Part shown: piece after piece, positions 19,833 through 28,868 of the stretch
Numbering within the stretch: position 1 is the first letter of the stretch
How the letters are laid out: each line of letters starts with the position of its first letter
NCBI GenBank assembly: GCA_004210455.1
Contig: SEFA01000054.1
Location: forward strand, 1 to 42,839
Reading direction: 5' to 3'
DNA: 42,839 nucleotides
DNA from: Rubrivivax sp.
Lineage (GTDB): Bacteria > Pseudomonadota > Gammaproteobacteria > Burkholderiales > Burkholderiaceae_C
The notes under the pieces: generated by a model
The model's input: the letters and a program-made list of their open reading frames with translations, nothing else
Told to the model about the DNA's origin: nothing
Database searches by the model: none
Translations under genes and position numbers: made by a program

Positions 19833-21515
19833 ATGTCCGTCCTGAACTCCGACACTGGAGCCGCCCCAGGGCTGTCCCGCCCGCCGACCCCGAAGCATCC
19901 CGCGCCGCTGCCGACCCGCACGCCCGCCGACGTCCGCGCCGCGCTGCTGGCGCGCGTGGAGATCGCGCTGCTCGATGTCCGCGAGGAAGCCGCCTATGCC
20001 GAAGCCCATCCGCTGTGGGCTGCCAATCTAGCGGCCTCCCGGCTGGAACTCGACGCCTGGGGGCGACTGCCCCGGCGCAACGTGCCCATCGTGGTCTATG
20101 ACGACGGTGAAGGCGTCGCGGCGCCGTCGGCGCGGAAGCTGCAGTCGCTCGGCTACACCGATGTCGCCCTGCTCGCCGGCGGTCTGGGCGCCTGGCGCGA
20201 CGATGGCCTGGAGCTCTTCCGCGATGTCAATGTTCCGAGCAAGGCCTTCGGCGAGCTCGTCGAGGCGCGCCGCCACACGCCCTCATTGCCGGCGGAAGAA
20301 GTCCACGAGCGTCTCGCGCGCCGGGGCGATCTCGTCCTGCTCGACGCGCGACGCTTCGACGAGTACCGCACGATGAGCCTGCCCGGTTCGATCAGCACGC
20401 CGAGCGGCGAGCTCGTCCGCCGCGCGCGCGACCTCGCGCCGGATCCGTCGACGACCATCATCGTCCACTGCGCCGGCCGCACCCGCAGCCTGATCGGCGC
20501 GCAATCGCTGATCGACGCCGGCCTCCCGAATCCCGTCGCGGCGCTGCGCAACGGCACGATCGGATGGACGCTCGCCGGACTCACGCTGGCCCAGGGTCAG
20601 GGCCGCTCCCATGAGGACGTCGCGGTCGGCGACCTGACCGCTGCGCGGGAGGGCGCGGCCGCCCTCGCCCGCCGTGCGCACGTCCAGGCCATCGACGCTT
20701 CGGTCCTCGCGGAATGGCTGGCCGATACGCGGCGGTCGACCTATCGTTTCGACGTCCGCAGCGCCGCTGAATACGGTCGCGGCCATCGACCCGGATTCCG
20801 CAATGCGCCGGGCGGACAGCTCGTCCAGGAAACCGACCACCACGTGCCGGTGCGCGGCGCGCGCGTCGTGCTGGCCGACGACGACGGCATTCGCGCGCCG
20901 ATGGCGGCGGCCTGGCTCGCGCAGATGGGCTGGGAAGTCGCCGTGCTGCCCCCCGACGCCGCCACCCACACCGAAACCGGTCCCGATCTGCCGCCACAAC
21001 CGCTTTCGCCGGCAGTCGCGACCGTCACGCCCGCCGAGCTTGCCCGCTGGCGTACCGAAGAGGCAGATCGCGAGCAGCCCGACACCGTCATCGTCGACGT
21101 GGCGCCGAGCATCACCTACGTCGTCCGGCACATCCCCGGCGCCTGGTGGAGCCCGCGGGCCCGACTCGCCGACGCGTTGAGGACCGTGATCCCCCACGCG
21201 CGTCGCGTCGTGCTCACCGGCAACCTGGGCGTGCTGCCCCGTTTCGTCGCGGCGGACCTGGCGGCCGAACTGGCTTCAGAAGGACGTGAGCTGCTGGTAC
21301 TCGAAGGCGGCACGACGGCCTGGTACGACGCGGGCCTGCCGATCGAATCCGCCAATCCGCGCCTGGCTTTCCCGCGCGACGACCGTTATCGCCGCCCTTA
21401 CGAGGGCACGAACCATGGGCGTGACGCCATGCAGGCCTACCTCGACTGGGAGTTCGGACTGGTGGCCCAGCTCGACCGAGACGGGACGCACTTCTTCCGA
21501 GTGGTCGAGGACTAG
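19833..21515 (+). CDS. Four-domain rhodanese-like protein with a single cysteine
   Basis: A 560-residue protein made of four rhodanese-like repeats, roughly residues 30-130, 148-255, 283-375 and 396-508. Only repeat 2 keeps the catalytic-loop cysteine (C213, CAGRTR). The matching loops of repeats 1, 3 and 4 have Asp (D90), Asp (around D349) and Gly (around G463). C213 is the only cysteine in the protein. The start at 19833 has AGGAG eight bases upstream. The gene follows the sulfonate-type binder by 79 bases, and its stop is two bases from the convergent uvrB stop. It is probably a thiosulfate or persulfide sulfurtransferase; the donor and acceptor are unknown. No signal peptide is seen. Confidence 0.85.
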   Translation: MSVLNSDTGAAPGLSRPPTPKHPAPLPTRTPADVRAALLARVEIALLDVREEAAYAEAHPLWAANLAASRLELDAWGRLPRRNVPIVVYDDGEGVAAPSARKLQSLGYTDVALLAGGLGAWRDDGLELFRDVNVPSKAFGELVEARRHTPSLPAEEVHERLARRGDLVLLDARRFDEYRTMSLPGSISTPSGELVRRARDLAPDPSTTIIVHCAGRTRSLIGAQSLIDAGLPNPVAALRNGTIGWTLAGLTLAQGQGRSHEDVAVGDLTAAREGAAALARRAHVQAIDASVLAEWLADTRRSTYRFDVRSAAEYGRGHRPGFRNAPGGQLVQETDHHVPVRGARVVLADDDGIRAPMAAAWLAQMGWEVAVLPPDAATHTETGPDLPPQPLSPAVATVTPAELARWRTEEADREQPDTVIVDVAPSITYVVRHIPGAWWSPRARLADALRTVIPHARRVVLTGNLGVLPRFVAADLAAELASEGRELLVLEGGTTAWYDAGLPIESANPRLAFPRDDRYRRPYEGTNHGRDAMQAYLDWEFGLVAQLDRDGTHFFRVVED

Positions 21516-21517
21516 CC

Positions 21518-23683
21518 TTATTTCCCCTTGCCGGCCGTGATCGGCACGACGTTGTCGTGCACGGCCGCGCCGAAGGCCTGCTCCTTGAGCTGGGACAGCT
21601 GGTCGCGCAGCCGCGCAGCCTTCTCGAACTCCAGGTTGCGCGCGTGTTCCAGCATCTGCTTCTCCAGCTGGGTGATGCGCTTGCTCAGGTCCTTCTCGCT
21701 GAGCGCCTCGACCTCGGCCGCGTCGTGGATCACCTTGGCGTCGTCGCGCCCCGGCTTGTCGCTGTAGACGCCGTCGATCAGGTCGCGGATGCGCTTGACC
21801 ACGCCGCGCGGCGTGATGCCGTTGGCCTCGTTGAACTCGATCTGCTTGGCGCGCCGCCGCTCGGTTTCGCCGATGGCCTTCTTCATGGACTCGGTCATGC
21901 GGTCCGCATACAGGATCGCCTTGCCGTTCACGTTCCGCGCGGCCCGTCCGATGGTCTGGATCAGGCTGCGTTCCGCGCGGAGGAACCCTTCCTTGTCCGC
22001 ATCCAGGATCGCCACCAGCGACACCTCGGGAATGTCCAGGCCCTCACGCAGCAGGTTGATGCCCACCAGCACGTCGAAGGTCCCCAGCCGCAGGTCGCGC
22101 AGGATTTCCACACGCTCGACGGTGTCGATGTCCGAGTGCAGGTAACGCACCTTCACGCCGTTGTCGCTGAGGTACTCGGTCAGCTGTTCGGCCATGCGCT
22201 TCGTCAGCGTGGTGATCAGCACGCGCTCGTGGATCTCGACGCGATCGCGGATCTCCTGCAGCACGTCGTCGACCTGATGCACCGCCGGTCTCACCTCGAC
22301 GATCGGATCCACCAGCCCCGTCGGTCTCACCAACTGCTCGACCACGTTGCCGGCCTGGCGCTTCTCATAGTCGCCCGGCGTCGCGCTGACGAAGATGGCC
22401 TGGCGCATCTTGCGCTCGTACTCCTCGAACTTCAGCGGCCGGTTGTCCATCGCCGACGGCAATCTGAAGCCGTACTCGACCAGCGTGCTCTTGCGCGCCC
22501 GGTCGCCGTTGTACATGCCGCCGAACTGGCCGATCAACACGTGGCTTTCGTCCAGGAACATCAGCGCGTCGGGCGGCAGGTAGTCCACCAGCGTGGGTGG
22601 CGGATCGCCGGGCGCCGCCTGCGAGAGGTGACGCGTGTAGTTCTCGATGCCCTTGCAGTGGCCGACTTCCTGGAGCATCTCCAGGTCGAAGCGCGTGCGC
22701 TGTTCCAGCCGCTGGGCCTCGACGAGCTTGCCCTCTTTGATGAAGAAGGCGACGCGCTCTCGCAGCTCCTCCTTGATCGTCTCGATCGCCGCGACCACGC
22801 GGTCGCGCGGGGTCACGTAGTGGCTCGACGGATAGACCGTGAAACGCGGGATCTTCTGCCGGATCTGGCCGGTCAGCGGATCGAAGAGCACCAGTCCCTC
22901 GACCTCGTCGTCGAAGAGCTCGATCCGCAGCGCGAGCTCCGAGTGCTCGGCCGGGAACACGTCGATGGTGTCGCCGCGCACGCGGAAGTGGCCGCGGGTG
23001 AATTCCATCTCGTTGCGCGTGTACTGCATGCGCGCCAGCTGCTGGATCACGTCGCGCTGGCCGACCTTGTCGCCCACCCGCAGCGTCATCACCATCTGGT
23101 GGTAGTCGCTCGGGTTGCCGATGCCGTAGATCGCCGACACCGACGCCACGATCACCACGTCGCGCCGCTCCAGCAGGCTCTTCGTGCAGGACAATCTCAG
23201 CTGCTCGATCTGCTCGTTGATCGCGCTGTCCTTCTCGATGAACAGGTCGCGCTGCGGCACGTAGGCCTCGGGCTGGTAGTAGTCGTAGTAGCTGACGAAG
23301 TACTCGACGGCGTTCTTCGGGAAGAACTCGCGGAACTCGCTGTACAGCTGCGCCGCCAGCGTCTTGTTGGGCGCGAAGACGATCGCCGGGCGTCCCAGAC
23401 GGGCGATCGTGTTGGCCATCGTGAAGGTCTTGCCCGAGCCCGTCACGCCCAGCAGCGTCTGGAAGCTCTCGCCGTCGTTGACGCCGTCCACCAGCCCCTG
23501 GATCGCGGTCGGCTGGTCGCCCGCGGGCGGGTACGGCTGGAAGAGCTGGAAGGGAGAGCCTTCGAAAGAGACGAATTCGCCCTTCGGCGGTTCGCCCGCG
23601 CCGGCGTTGTCCACCTCTGGCGGGGCAGGTTTCTCCCCCTTGGCGACGGAGGTTTCAGGCTTGGCGGCGGTGGATCGGCTCAT
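21518..23683 (-). CDS. uvrB: Excinuclease ABC subunit B
   Basis: UvrB is the damage-verification helicase of nucleotide excision repair and partners UvrA and UvrC. The 721-residue product has Walker [11 protein letters not shown], the beta-hairpin [15 protein letters not shown], the DEAD-like [24 protein letters not shown], and a C-terminal UVR motif for UvrC binding ([21 protein letters not shown], partly). The first 40 residues are a Pro/Ala/Glu-rich extension before [14 protein letters not shown] use the ATG at 23683; one eight codons upstream (23707) is also possible. Confidence 0.96.
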   Translation of the reverse strand: MSRSTAAKPETSVAKGEKPAPPEVDNAGAGEPPKGEFVSFEGSPFQLFQPYPPAGDQPTAIQGLVDGVNDGESFQTLLGVTGSGKTFTMANTIARLGRPAIVFAPNKTLAAQLYSEFREFFPKNAVEYFVSYYDYYQPEAYVPQRDLFIEKDSAINEQIEQLRLSCTKSLLERRDVVIVASVSAIYGIGNPSDYHQMVMTLRVGDKVGQRDVIQQLARMQYTRNEMEFTRGHFRVRGDTIDVFPAEHSELALRIELFDDEVEGLVLFDPLTGQIRQKIPRFTVYPSSHYVTPRDRVVAAIETIKEELRERVAFFIKEGKLVEAQRLEQRTRFDLEMLQEVGHCKGIENYTRHLSQAAPGDPPPTLVDYLPPDALMFLDESHVLIGQFGGMYNGDRARKSTLVEYGFRLPSAMDNRPLKFEEYERKMRQAIFVSATPGDYEKRQAGNVVEQLVRPTGLVDPIVEVRPAVHQVDDVLQEIRDRVEIHERVLITTLTKRMAEQLTEYLSDNGVKVRYLHSDIDTVERVEILRDLRLGTFDVLVGINLLREGLDIPEVSLVAILDADKEGFLRAERSLIQTIGRAARNVNGKAILYADRMTESMKKAIGETERRRAKQIEFNEANGITPRGVVKRIRDLIDGVYSDKPGRDDAKVIHDAAEVEALSEKDLSKRITQLEKQMLEHARNLEFEKAARLRDQLSQLKEQAFGAAVHDNVVPITAGKGK

Positions 23684-23717
23684 CAGGGTTTCCCAGGGGC
23701 AACGCATGTTCCCTGCC

Positions 23718-23723
23718 TACAAT
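23718..23723 (+). promoter_or_regulatory. Candidate -10 box for the aminotransferase gene
   Basis: TACAAT in the 133-bp divergent spacer between uvrB and the aminotransferase gene. No clear -35 is present at the expected distance. The same CCTACAAT string precedes the coiled-coil/zapA pair at 28021. Confidence 0.3.
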
Positions 23724-23816
23724 CGGCGGGCTTCGCTGGACGCTCAGGAGGCGCCTCGGGCGTCAGGACGCGACAGCGTAGCGCAGTCCTCACCACCGTT
23801 TGTCAGGAAAGCCTCC

Positions 23817-25019
23817 ATGTCCTTGTTCGCCGCCGTCGCCATGGCCCCTCGCGACCCCATCCTGGGTCTGAACGAGCAATTCAACGCCGACCCGAATCCC
23901 AATAAGGTCAACCTGGGCGTCGGCGTCTATTACGACGACAACGGCAAGCTGCCGCTGCTGGCCTGCGTGGCCGCCGCGGAAGCACAGATGCAGGCCGCCC
24001 CCAAGCCGCGCGGTTACCTGCCCATCGACGGCATCGCCGCCTATGACCTGGCAGTCCAGGGTCTGGTCTTCGGCGCGGACAGCGACGTGCTCAAGAGCAA
24101 GCGCGTCGCGACGGTGCAGGCCATCGGCGGCACCGGCGGCCTGAAGATCGGCGCCGACTTCCTCAAGCGCCTGAACCCGGGCGCCACGGTACTGATTTCC
24201 GACCCGTCCTGGGAAAACCACCGCGCGCTGTTCACCAACGCCGGCTTCCCGGTCGAGACCTACCCCTACTATGACGCCGCCAACCGCGGCATCAATGTCG
24301 ACGGCATGCTGTCGGCGCTCGATGCCGCCCCGGCCGGCACGGTCGTGGTGCTGCACGCCTGCTGCCACAACCCGACCGGCTACGACCTGACGCCCACGCA
24401 GTGGGCGCAGGTCGTCGAGACCGTCAAGGCCAGGAACCTCGTCGCCTTCCTCGACATGGCCTATCAAGGCTTCGGCGAAGGCATCGCCGAGGACGGCGCC
24501 GTCATCCAGCAGTTCCTGGCCGCCGGCCTGGACTTCTTCGTGTCGACCAGCTTCTCCAAGAGCTTCTCGCTCTACGGCGAGCGGGTCGGCGCGCTGAGCG
24601 TGGTCTGCGCCTCCGCCGAGGAAACGGCCAAGGTCCTGAGCCAGCTCAAGATCGTCATCCGGACCAACTACTCCAACCCGCCGACGCACGGCGCGCAGGT
24701 CGTGGCCACGGTGCTGTCGACCCCCGCGCTGCGCGCCCAGTGGGAAGAGGAACTGGCCGGCATGCGCGTGCGCATCAAGCAGATGCGCGAGGCGCTGGTC
24801 ACCGAGCTCAAGGCCGCCGGCATCACCGACGATCTGAGCTACGTCACCCGCCAGAAGGGCATGTTCAGCTACAGCGGGCTGTCCGCCGAGCAGATGCAGC
24901 GCCTGCGCTCGGAGTTCGGCGTTTACGGTGTCGATTCGGGCCGGATCTGCGTCGCCGCGTTGAACAGCAAGAACCTGAAGCCGGTCGCCGCCGCCATCGC
25001 CGCGGTGAAGAAGGCCTGA
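23817..25019 (+). CDS. Aromatic amino acid/aspartate aminotransferase (class I, PLP)
   Basis: A 400-residue fold-type I aminotransferase of the AspC/TyrB group, which transfers amino groups between aspartate or aromatic amino acids and 2-oxoglutarate. The N-terminus MSLFAAVAMAPRDPILGLNE and VNLGVGVYYDDNG are typical of this group. HNPTGYD, the PLP-binding lysine K248 in STSFSKSFSLYGERVG, and GRICVAALN with the carboxylate-binding arginine are present. The ATG at 23817 has AGGAAA upstream. A terminator-like hairpin follows. AspC and TyrB cannot be told apart reliably by eye, so no symbol is given. Confidence 0.94.
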   Translation: MSLFAAVAMAPRDPILGLNEQFNADPNPNKVNLGVGVYYDDNGKLPLLACVAAAEAQMQAAPKPRGYLPIDGIAAYDLAVQGLVFGADSDVLKSKRVATVQAIGGTGGLKIGADFLKRLNPGATVLISDPSWENHRALFTNAGFPVETYPYYDAANRGINVDGMLSALDAAPAGTVVVLHACCHNPTGYDLTPTQWAQVVETVKARNLVAFLDMAYQGFGEGIAEDGAVIQQFLAAGLDFFVSTSFSKSFSLYGERVGALSVVCASAEETAKVLSQLKIVIRTNYSNPPTHGAQVVATVLSTPALRAQWEEELAGMRVRIKQMREALVTELKAAGITDDLSYVTRQKGMFSYSGLSAEQMQRLRSEFGVYGVDSGRICVAALNSKNLKPVAAAIAAVKKA

Positions 25020-25085
25020 TCCCTGAGGATCCGCGCTTCCAACGCCACATGTCGATGCGCTGATCGCACGATCGGCCATCGAACA

Positions 25086-25119
25086 CAGGGCCGGACCCGC
25101 CGAAAGCGGGCCGGCCCTG
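25086..25119 (+). terminator. Terminator-like hairpin after the aminotransferase
   Basis: A 9-bp outer stem (CAGGGCCGG/CCGGCCCTG) and 5-bp inner stem (CCCGC/GCGGG) with a one-base bulge and a CGAAA loop, followed by GCATTTAT. The U-tract is short. It lies 67 bases after the stop codon. Confidence 0.6.
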
Positions 25120-25207
25120 CGCATTTATGGCGAAATGCCTTCGTTCCAAGCCCCTCTTCCCGCCTTGCAAGGAACGCTGGCGACACACACTGCAAATGGC
25201 CCGGCAC

Positions 25208-25232
25208 TAGAATTGCTGCATTGCACAACGGG
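25208..25232 (+). promoter_or_regulatory. Candidate phaZ promoter with a TGC-rich PhaR-like site
   Basis: A TAGAAT -10 box (25208-25213) runs into GCTGCATTGCACAA. This TGC-rich motif resembles sites upstream of phasin and other PHA genes in Burkholderiales that are bound by PhaR. No strong -35 is visible. The region 25020-25272 has no gene; apart from this and the terminator nothing stands out. Confidence 0.35.
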
Positions 25233-25272
25233 TGCCAGCCTTCGCCTCACTCCCCCTCGAGAGGTTCGCCAG

Positions 25273-26595
25273 ATGCTCTACCAGCTTTATGAAACCCAAC
25301 GCGCGCTGCTGAGCCCGTTCTCCGAATTCGCCAGCGCCACGGCCAAGCTGTACAGCCACCCGCTGTCGCCCTTCGCCCATACGCCGCTGTCGCACCGGCT
25401 GTCCGCCGGCATGGACCTGATGCACCGGCTGGCCAAGGAATACGAGAAGCCGCAGTTCGAGATCAACAGCGTCGAGGTCGACGGCGTCGATGTCGCCGTG
25501 CAGGAACTGGTGGCGCTGGAACAACCGTTCTGCCGCCTGCTTCGCTTCAAGCGCTACACCGACGACCCCGCGGTGCTCGCCAAGATGAAGGCGCAACCGA
25601 CCGTGCTGGTCGTGGCGCCGCTGTCGGGCCACCACAGCACCCTGCTGCGCGACACCGTCAAGCAACTGCTGAAGGACCACAAGGTCTTCATCACCGACTG
25701 GACCGACGCCCGCATGGTGCCCATGGAGGCCGGCGCGTTCCATCTCGACGACTACATCTACTACGTCCAGGATTTCATCCGCCATGTCGGCGAGGACTGC
25801 CATGTGATCTCGGTCTGCCAGCCCACGGTGCCGGTGCTGGCCGCGATCTCGCTGATGGCCGGCAAGGGCGAGACCACACCGCGCTCGATGACGATGATGG
25901 GCGGGCCCATCGACGCGCGTCGCAGTCCCACGGCGGTCAACAACCTGGCGATGAACAAGAGCTACGCCTGGTTCGAGAACAACGTGATCCACCGCGTGCC
26001 CACCCACTTCCCGGGCGCGGGCCGGGCGGTCTATCCGGGGTTCCTGCAGCACACCGGCTTTGTGGCGATGAATCCGGACCGCCACCTGAGCTCGCACTAC
26101 GACTACTTCCTCGATCTGGTCCGCGGCGACGACGACAGCGCCGAATCGCACCGCCGCTTCTATGACGAGTACAACGCCGTGCTGGACATGCCGGCGGAGT
26201 ACTACCTGGACACCATCAAGACGGTGTTCCAGGACTTCGCGCTGGTGAACGGGACCTGGGAAGTTGGCGGCGACCTGGTGCGCCCCCAGGACATCAGCCA
26301 GACGGCGCTGCTGACGGTCGAGGGCGAGCTGGACGACATCTCCGGCGCCGGCCAGACCAAGGCCGCGCACGAGCTGTGCAGCGGCATCGCCCCGAAGGAC
26401 CAGGCTCACTACGACGCGGTCGGCGCCGGTCACTACGGCATCTTCTCGGGCCGCCGCTGGCGCGAGAAGGTCTATCCGGTGATCCGCGACTTCATTGCGA
26501 AGTACGATGCGGCCCCGTTGCACAAGCCCGCCGCGGCCAAACGTGCCGCCGCCCGACCGGCTGCGGCCCGCCGGTCGCGCAAGCCGACCGAGTGA
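25273..26595 (+). CDS. phaZ: Intracellular polyhydroxyalkanoate depolymerase
   Basis: PhaZ mobilises intracellular PHB granules to hydroxybutyrate oligomers. The 440-residue product starts [16 protein letters not shown]. It has the cysteine-nucleophile triad of the PhaZa1 type: C182 in VCQPTVP, D354 in GELDD and H387 in GAGHYG, close to C183/D355/H388 of Cupriavidus PhaZa1. Residues 417-440 form a basic Ala/Lys/Arg/Pro tail ([18 protein letters not shown]), which may aid granule or nucleic-acid binding; that is inference. The stop overlaps the rsxB start as GTGA, so the two are probably translationally coupled. Confidence 0.94.
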   Translation: MLYQLYETQRALLSPFSEFASATAKLYSHPLSPFAHTPLSHRLSAGMDLMHRLAKEYEKPQFEINSVEVDGVDVAVQELVALEQPFCRLLRFKRYTDDPAVLAKMKAQPTVLVVAPLSGHHSTLLRDTVKQLLKDHKVFITDWTDARMVPMEAGAFHLDDYIYYVQDFIRHVGEDCHVISVCQPTVPVLAAISLMAGKGETTPRSMTMMGGPIDARRSPTAVNNLAMNKSYAWFENNVIHRVPTHFPGAGRAVYPGFLQHTGFVAMNPDRHLSSHYDYFLDLVRGDDDSAESHRRFYDEYNAVLDMPAEYYLDTIKTVFQDFALVNGTWEVGGDLVRPQDISQTALLTVEGELDDISGAGQTKAAHELCSGIAPKDQAHYDAVGAGHYGIFSGRRWREKVYPVIRDFIAKYDAAPLHKPAAAKRAAARPAAARRSRKPTE

Positions 26596-27290
26596 ACCCC
26601 GCCGCTTCCGCCGCCGCTGAACCGACCTCCGCCCCGTTCGACGATCTCGTCGAACGCCTGAACCTGGCCTTGCCGCAGACGCAATGCACGCGCTGCGGCT
26701 ATCCGGACTGCCACTCGTACGCCCACGCGATCGCGCGCGGGGAAGCGGCGATCAACCAGTGCCCGCCCGGCGGCGCGGAGGGCATCGCCCGCCTGGCCGC
26801 GCTGACCGCCCGCGAAGCCCTGCCGCTCAATCCGGAGCACGGCATCGAGGGTCCCCGCCGGCTTGCCGTCATCGACGAAGGCTGGTGCATCGGCTGCACG
26901 CTGTGCATCAAGGCCTGCCCCGTCGACGCGATCATCGGCACCAACAAGCAGATGCACGTCGTCATCGACGCCGACTGCACCGGTTGCGAACTCTGCATCC
27001 CGGTGTGCCCGGTCGACTGCATCTCTTTGACCGACGTCACGCCGGAACGCAGCGGCTGGGCCGCGTGGAGCGCACCGCAGGCCGAACGCGCCCGGGAGCG
27101 CTACCGCTGGCATGAAATCCGCGTCGCCCGCGACCTGCGCGAACATGACGCGCGGCTCGAAGCCAAGGCGCAGCACAAGCTCGACCACCTCGAAGAGGAA
27201 ACGCGGCTCACCGACGCCGCGCAGATCGACCGCAAGCGCGCCGTCATCGAGGCCGCGCTCGCGCGGGCCCGCGCCAAGCGGGGCGCCTGA
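26592..27290 (+). CDS. rsxB: RsxB/RnfB-like electron transport ferredoxin (stand-alone)
   Basis: A 232-residue RnfB-family iron-sulfur protein. The N-terminal 4Fe-4S site is C32-C35-C40-C57 (CTRCGYPDC and NQCPPGG). Two 4Fe-4S ferredoxin motifs follow at C99-C109 and C129-C139 ([14 protein letters not shown] and [14 protein letters not shown]). A Glu/Arg-rich helical tail completes it. The transmembrane anchor of classic RnfB is missing and no rnfA, C, D, G or E gene is near. The GTG start overlaps the phaZ stop. The protein is followed by nth, recalling rsxABCDGE-nth of E. coli. The electron partner is unknown; it may serve as a soluble dicluster ferredoxin. Confidence 0.88.
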   Translation: MNPAASAAAEPTSAPFDDLVERLNLALPQTQCTRCGYPDCHSYAHAIARGEAAINQCPPGGAEGIARLAALTAREALPLNPEHGIEGPRRLAVIDEGWCIGCTLCIKACPVDAIIGTNKQMHVVIDADCTGCELCIPVCPVDCISLTDVTPERSGWAAWSAPQAERARERYRWHEIRVARDLREHDARLEAKAQHKLDHLEEETRLTDAAQIDRKRAVIEAALARARAKRGA

Positions 27291-27310
27291 GCGCCGGGCC
27301 CCTGTCACCT

Positions 27311-27339
27311 CCGATCGCCTCCCGATCGTCTTCCGATCG
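27311..27339 (+). repeat. Three CCGATCG copies at 11-bp spacing before nth
   Basis: CCGATCG starts at 27311, 27322 and 27333, an exact 11-bp period, so the copies lie on one face of the DNA helix. They fill much of the 78-bp rsxB-nth spacer. They could be a protein-binding array or a small tandem duplication; function is not known. Confidence 0.55.
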
Positions 27340-27368
27340 CCAGCCATTGCCAGCCCCTGCCGCTCGCC

Positions 27369-28007
27369 ATGAACCAGACCCAAGTCCGCGAATTCTTCGA
27401 GATCCTCCGCCGCGCCAATCCATCGCCGCAGACCGAGCTGGAATACGCCAGCGTCTTCGAACTGCTCGCCGCGGTGCTGCTGTCCGCGCAGGCCACCGAC
27501 GTGGGCGTCAACAAGGCGACAAGACGGCTGTTCGTCGTGGCCAACACGCCGCAGAAGATCCTCGACCTCGGCGAGGAGCGGCTCGCCGACTACATCAAGA
27601 CGATCGGGCTCTACAAGACCAAGGCGAAGAACCTGCACGCGACCTGCCGCATCCTCGTCGAACAGTACGGCGGCGCGGTGCCGCAGAGCCGCGAGGCGCT
27701 CGAATCCCTGCCCGGCGTCGGACGCAAGACGGCGAACGTGGTACTCAACGTCGCATTCGGCGAAGCGACGATGGCCGTGGACACGCACATCTTCCGCGTC
27801 GGCAACCGCACCGGGCTGGCGCCGGGCAAGAACGTCCTGGAGGTCGAGCAGCAACTGCTCCAGCGCGTGCCGGAGGAATTCATCGTCGACGCGCACCATT
27901 GGCTGATCCTCCATGGCCGCTACGTGTGCCAGGCACGCCGGCCGCTGTGCGAGCGCTGCGCCGTCGTCGCGCAATGTGACAGCGCCCCGATGGCCGCGGC
28001 GCTTTGA
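27369..28007 (+). CDS. nth: Endonuclease III (DNA glycosylase/AP lyase)
   Basis: Nth removes oxidised pyrimidines in base excision repair. The 212-residue product has the helix-hairpin-helix LPGVGRKTAN with catalytic K120 and D138 (VDTHIFRV). The C-terminal 4Fe-4S ligands are C187, C194, C197 and C203, the same positions as in E. coli. N-terminus MNQTQVREFFEILRR. It lies downstream of rsxB as in the conserved rsx-nth neighbourhood. The next gene begins 47 bases later. Confidence 0.98.
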   Translation: MNQTQVREFFEILRRANPSPQTELEYASVFELLAAVLLSAQATDVGVNKATRRLFVVANTPQKILDLGEERLADYIKTIGLYKTKAKNLHATCRILVEQYGGAVPQSREALESLPGVGRKTANVVLNVAFGEATMAVDTHIFRVGNRTGLAPGKNVLEVEQQLLQRVPEEFIVDAHHWLILHGRYVCQARRPLCERCAVVAQCDSAPMAAAL

Positions 28008-28022
28008 GCGAACCCCGACCCC

Positions 28023-28028
28023 TACAAT
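28023..28028 (+). promoter_or_regulatory. Candidate -10 box for the coiled-coil/zapA pair
   Basis: TACAAT at 28023-28028 lies 26 bases before the ATG at 28055, after the nth stop. The -35 is weak. A separate promoter for the cell-division pair is therefore possible. Confidence 0.3.
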
Positions 28029-28054
28029 CTGCGCGTTCATCCGTCAGGGAAGCC

Positions 28055-28309
28055 ATGTCCAGCATCAACGACCTAGTCGACCGCGTCGAGCGCCTGCTGG
28101 TGCGTCACGAGGAACTCAAACGCACGAACGACCTGCTCGAGCAACAGGTCCAGGCGCTTTCGCTGGAACGCGACAGCCTGCGCTCCAGATTGGCCGCGGC
28201 CCGCGCGCGCGTCGATGCCCTGCTGGACCGCCTGCCGCTGGAAGCGGCCGATCTCCTGGAGAGCGGCGACGGCACTGACACCTCCGACTCTCGAAAGACC
28301 GGCGCATGA
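28055..28309 (+). CDS. Small coiled-coil protein, ZapB-like
   Basis: An 84-residue, almost wholly helical protein with heptad-like leucines (NDLVDRVERLLVRHEELKR and later LLEQQVQALSLERDSLRS). It fits the small coiled-coil family found before zapA, sometimes annotated as ZapB-like or TIGR02449. It probably assists Z-ring organisation together with ZapA. Preceded by AGGGA at 28046-28050. Its stop overlaps the zapA start in an ATGA arrangement, so coupled translation is likely. Family assignment is by context and coiled coil and not by a unique motif. Confidence 0.75.
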   Translation: MSSINDLVDRVERLLVRHEELKRTNDLLEQQVQALSLERDSLRSRLAAARARVDALLDRLPLEAADLLESGDGTDTSDSRKTGA

Positions 28310-28650
28310 AGCAAATGGAAGTCACGATCATGGGCCAGAGCTACTTGCTCGGCTGCCCCGAAGGCGGCGAAGCCGCGCTGCAGAAGGCGGTGGGCCGCGT
28401 CGACAAGGAAATGTGCGCCATCCGCGATGCCGGCCGTGTCAAGGCGCGTGAGCGCATCGCCGTGCTGGCGGCGCTGAACCTCGCTTATTCGCTCACCGAA
28501 TCGACGCCCAACACCGCCGCCTCGGGCGATGCAACCGATGCAACGACCGGTGACGCGCGCGGTGTGCAGCGCGACGGTGCCATACCCGATCTTGAAACGC
28601 TGATGAAGCGGCTGGATGAAGCCCTTGTCCAAGACGGGCAACTGCTGTGA
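28306..28650 (+). CDS. zapA: Cell division protein ZapA
   Basis: ZapA is a Z-ring-associated protein that cross-links FtsZ filaments. The 114-residue product has the family N-terminal fold MKQMEVTIMGQSYLLGCPEG, the ALQKAVGRVDKEM helix, VKARERIAVLAALNLAYSL, and a C-terminal coiled region. The ATG overlaps the stop of the coiled-coil gene. A 6S RNA gene follows after 31 bases, an arrangement known from E. coli and relatives. Confidence 0.93.
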   Translation: MKQMEVTIMGQSYLLGCPEGGEAALQKAVGRVDKEMCAIRDAGRVKARERIAVLAALNLAYSLTESTPNTAASGDATDATTGDARGVQRDGAIPDLETLMKRLDEALVQDGQLL

Positions 28651-28668
28651 AGGCTGGATCCCGGCGCG

Positions 28669-28674
28669 TAGAAT
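28669..28674 (+). promoter_or_regulatory. -10 box of the 6S RNA promoter
   Basis: TAGAAT lies seven bases upstream of the predicted 6S 5' end. CTGTGA (28645-28650) is a poor -35 at 18 bases. This position supports independent transcription of 6S from inside the zapA 3' region. Confidence 0.55.
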
Positions 28675-28681
28675 CCACCCT

Positions 28682-28857
28682 GTCCACTGCGTTCGCGTGA
28701 GTTTTATATTTCCTTGAACCGATGCTTTCGCGAGCAAGGGCTTGGAACATTGCAGAGCTGGTGTGAGCGTCTCGCGTCAGATGAACCCGAAGCCCTGCTG
28801 ACCTCGCCCACCTGTACCCCTAGGGTTCAGGAATGCGGCTCACGGTTCGCCGTGGAC
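28682..28857 (+). ncRNA. ssrS: 6S RNA (RNA polymerase-binding regulatory RNA)
   Basis: 6S RNA binds the housekeeping sigma-factor holoenzyme and mimics an open promoter. The ends pair as GTCCAC with GTGGAC, and further in as GCG with CGC and CGTGAG with CTCACG, forming the closing stem. TCCTTGAACC on the 5' side and GGTTCAGGA on the 3' side form the next stem. The intervening segments have the CGATGC and GCTGGTGTGAGCG blocks typical of proteobacterial 6S. The length is about 176 bases, placed right after zapA. End points may differ by a few bases. Confidence 0.85.
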
Positions 28858-28868
28858 ACCTCTTCCCG

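Noticed and set aside
21557-23905. Long plus-strand open frame opposite uvrB
   Set aside because: Antisense shadow of uvrB; composition bias only.
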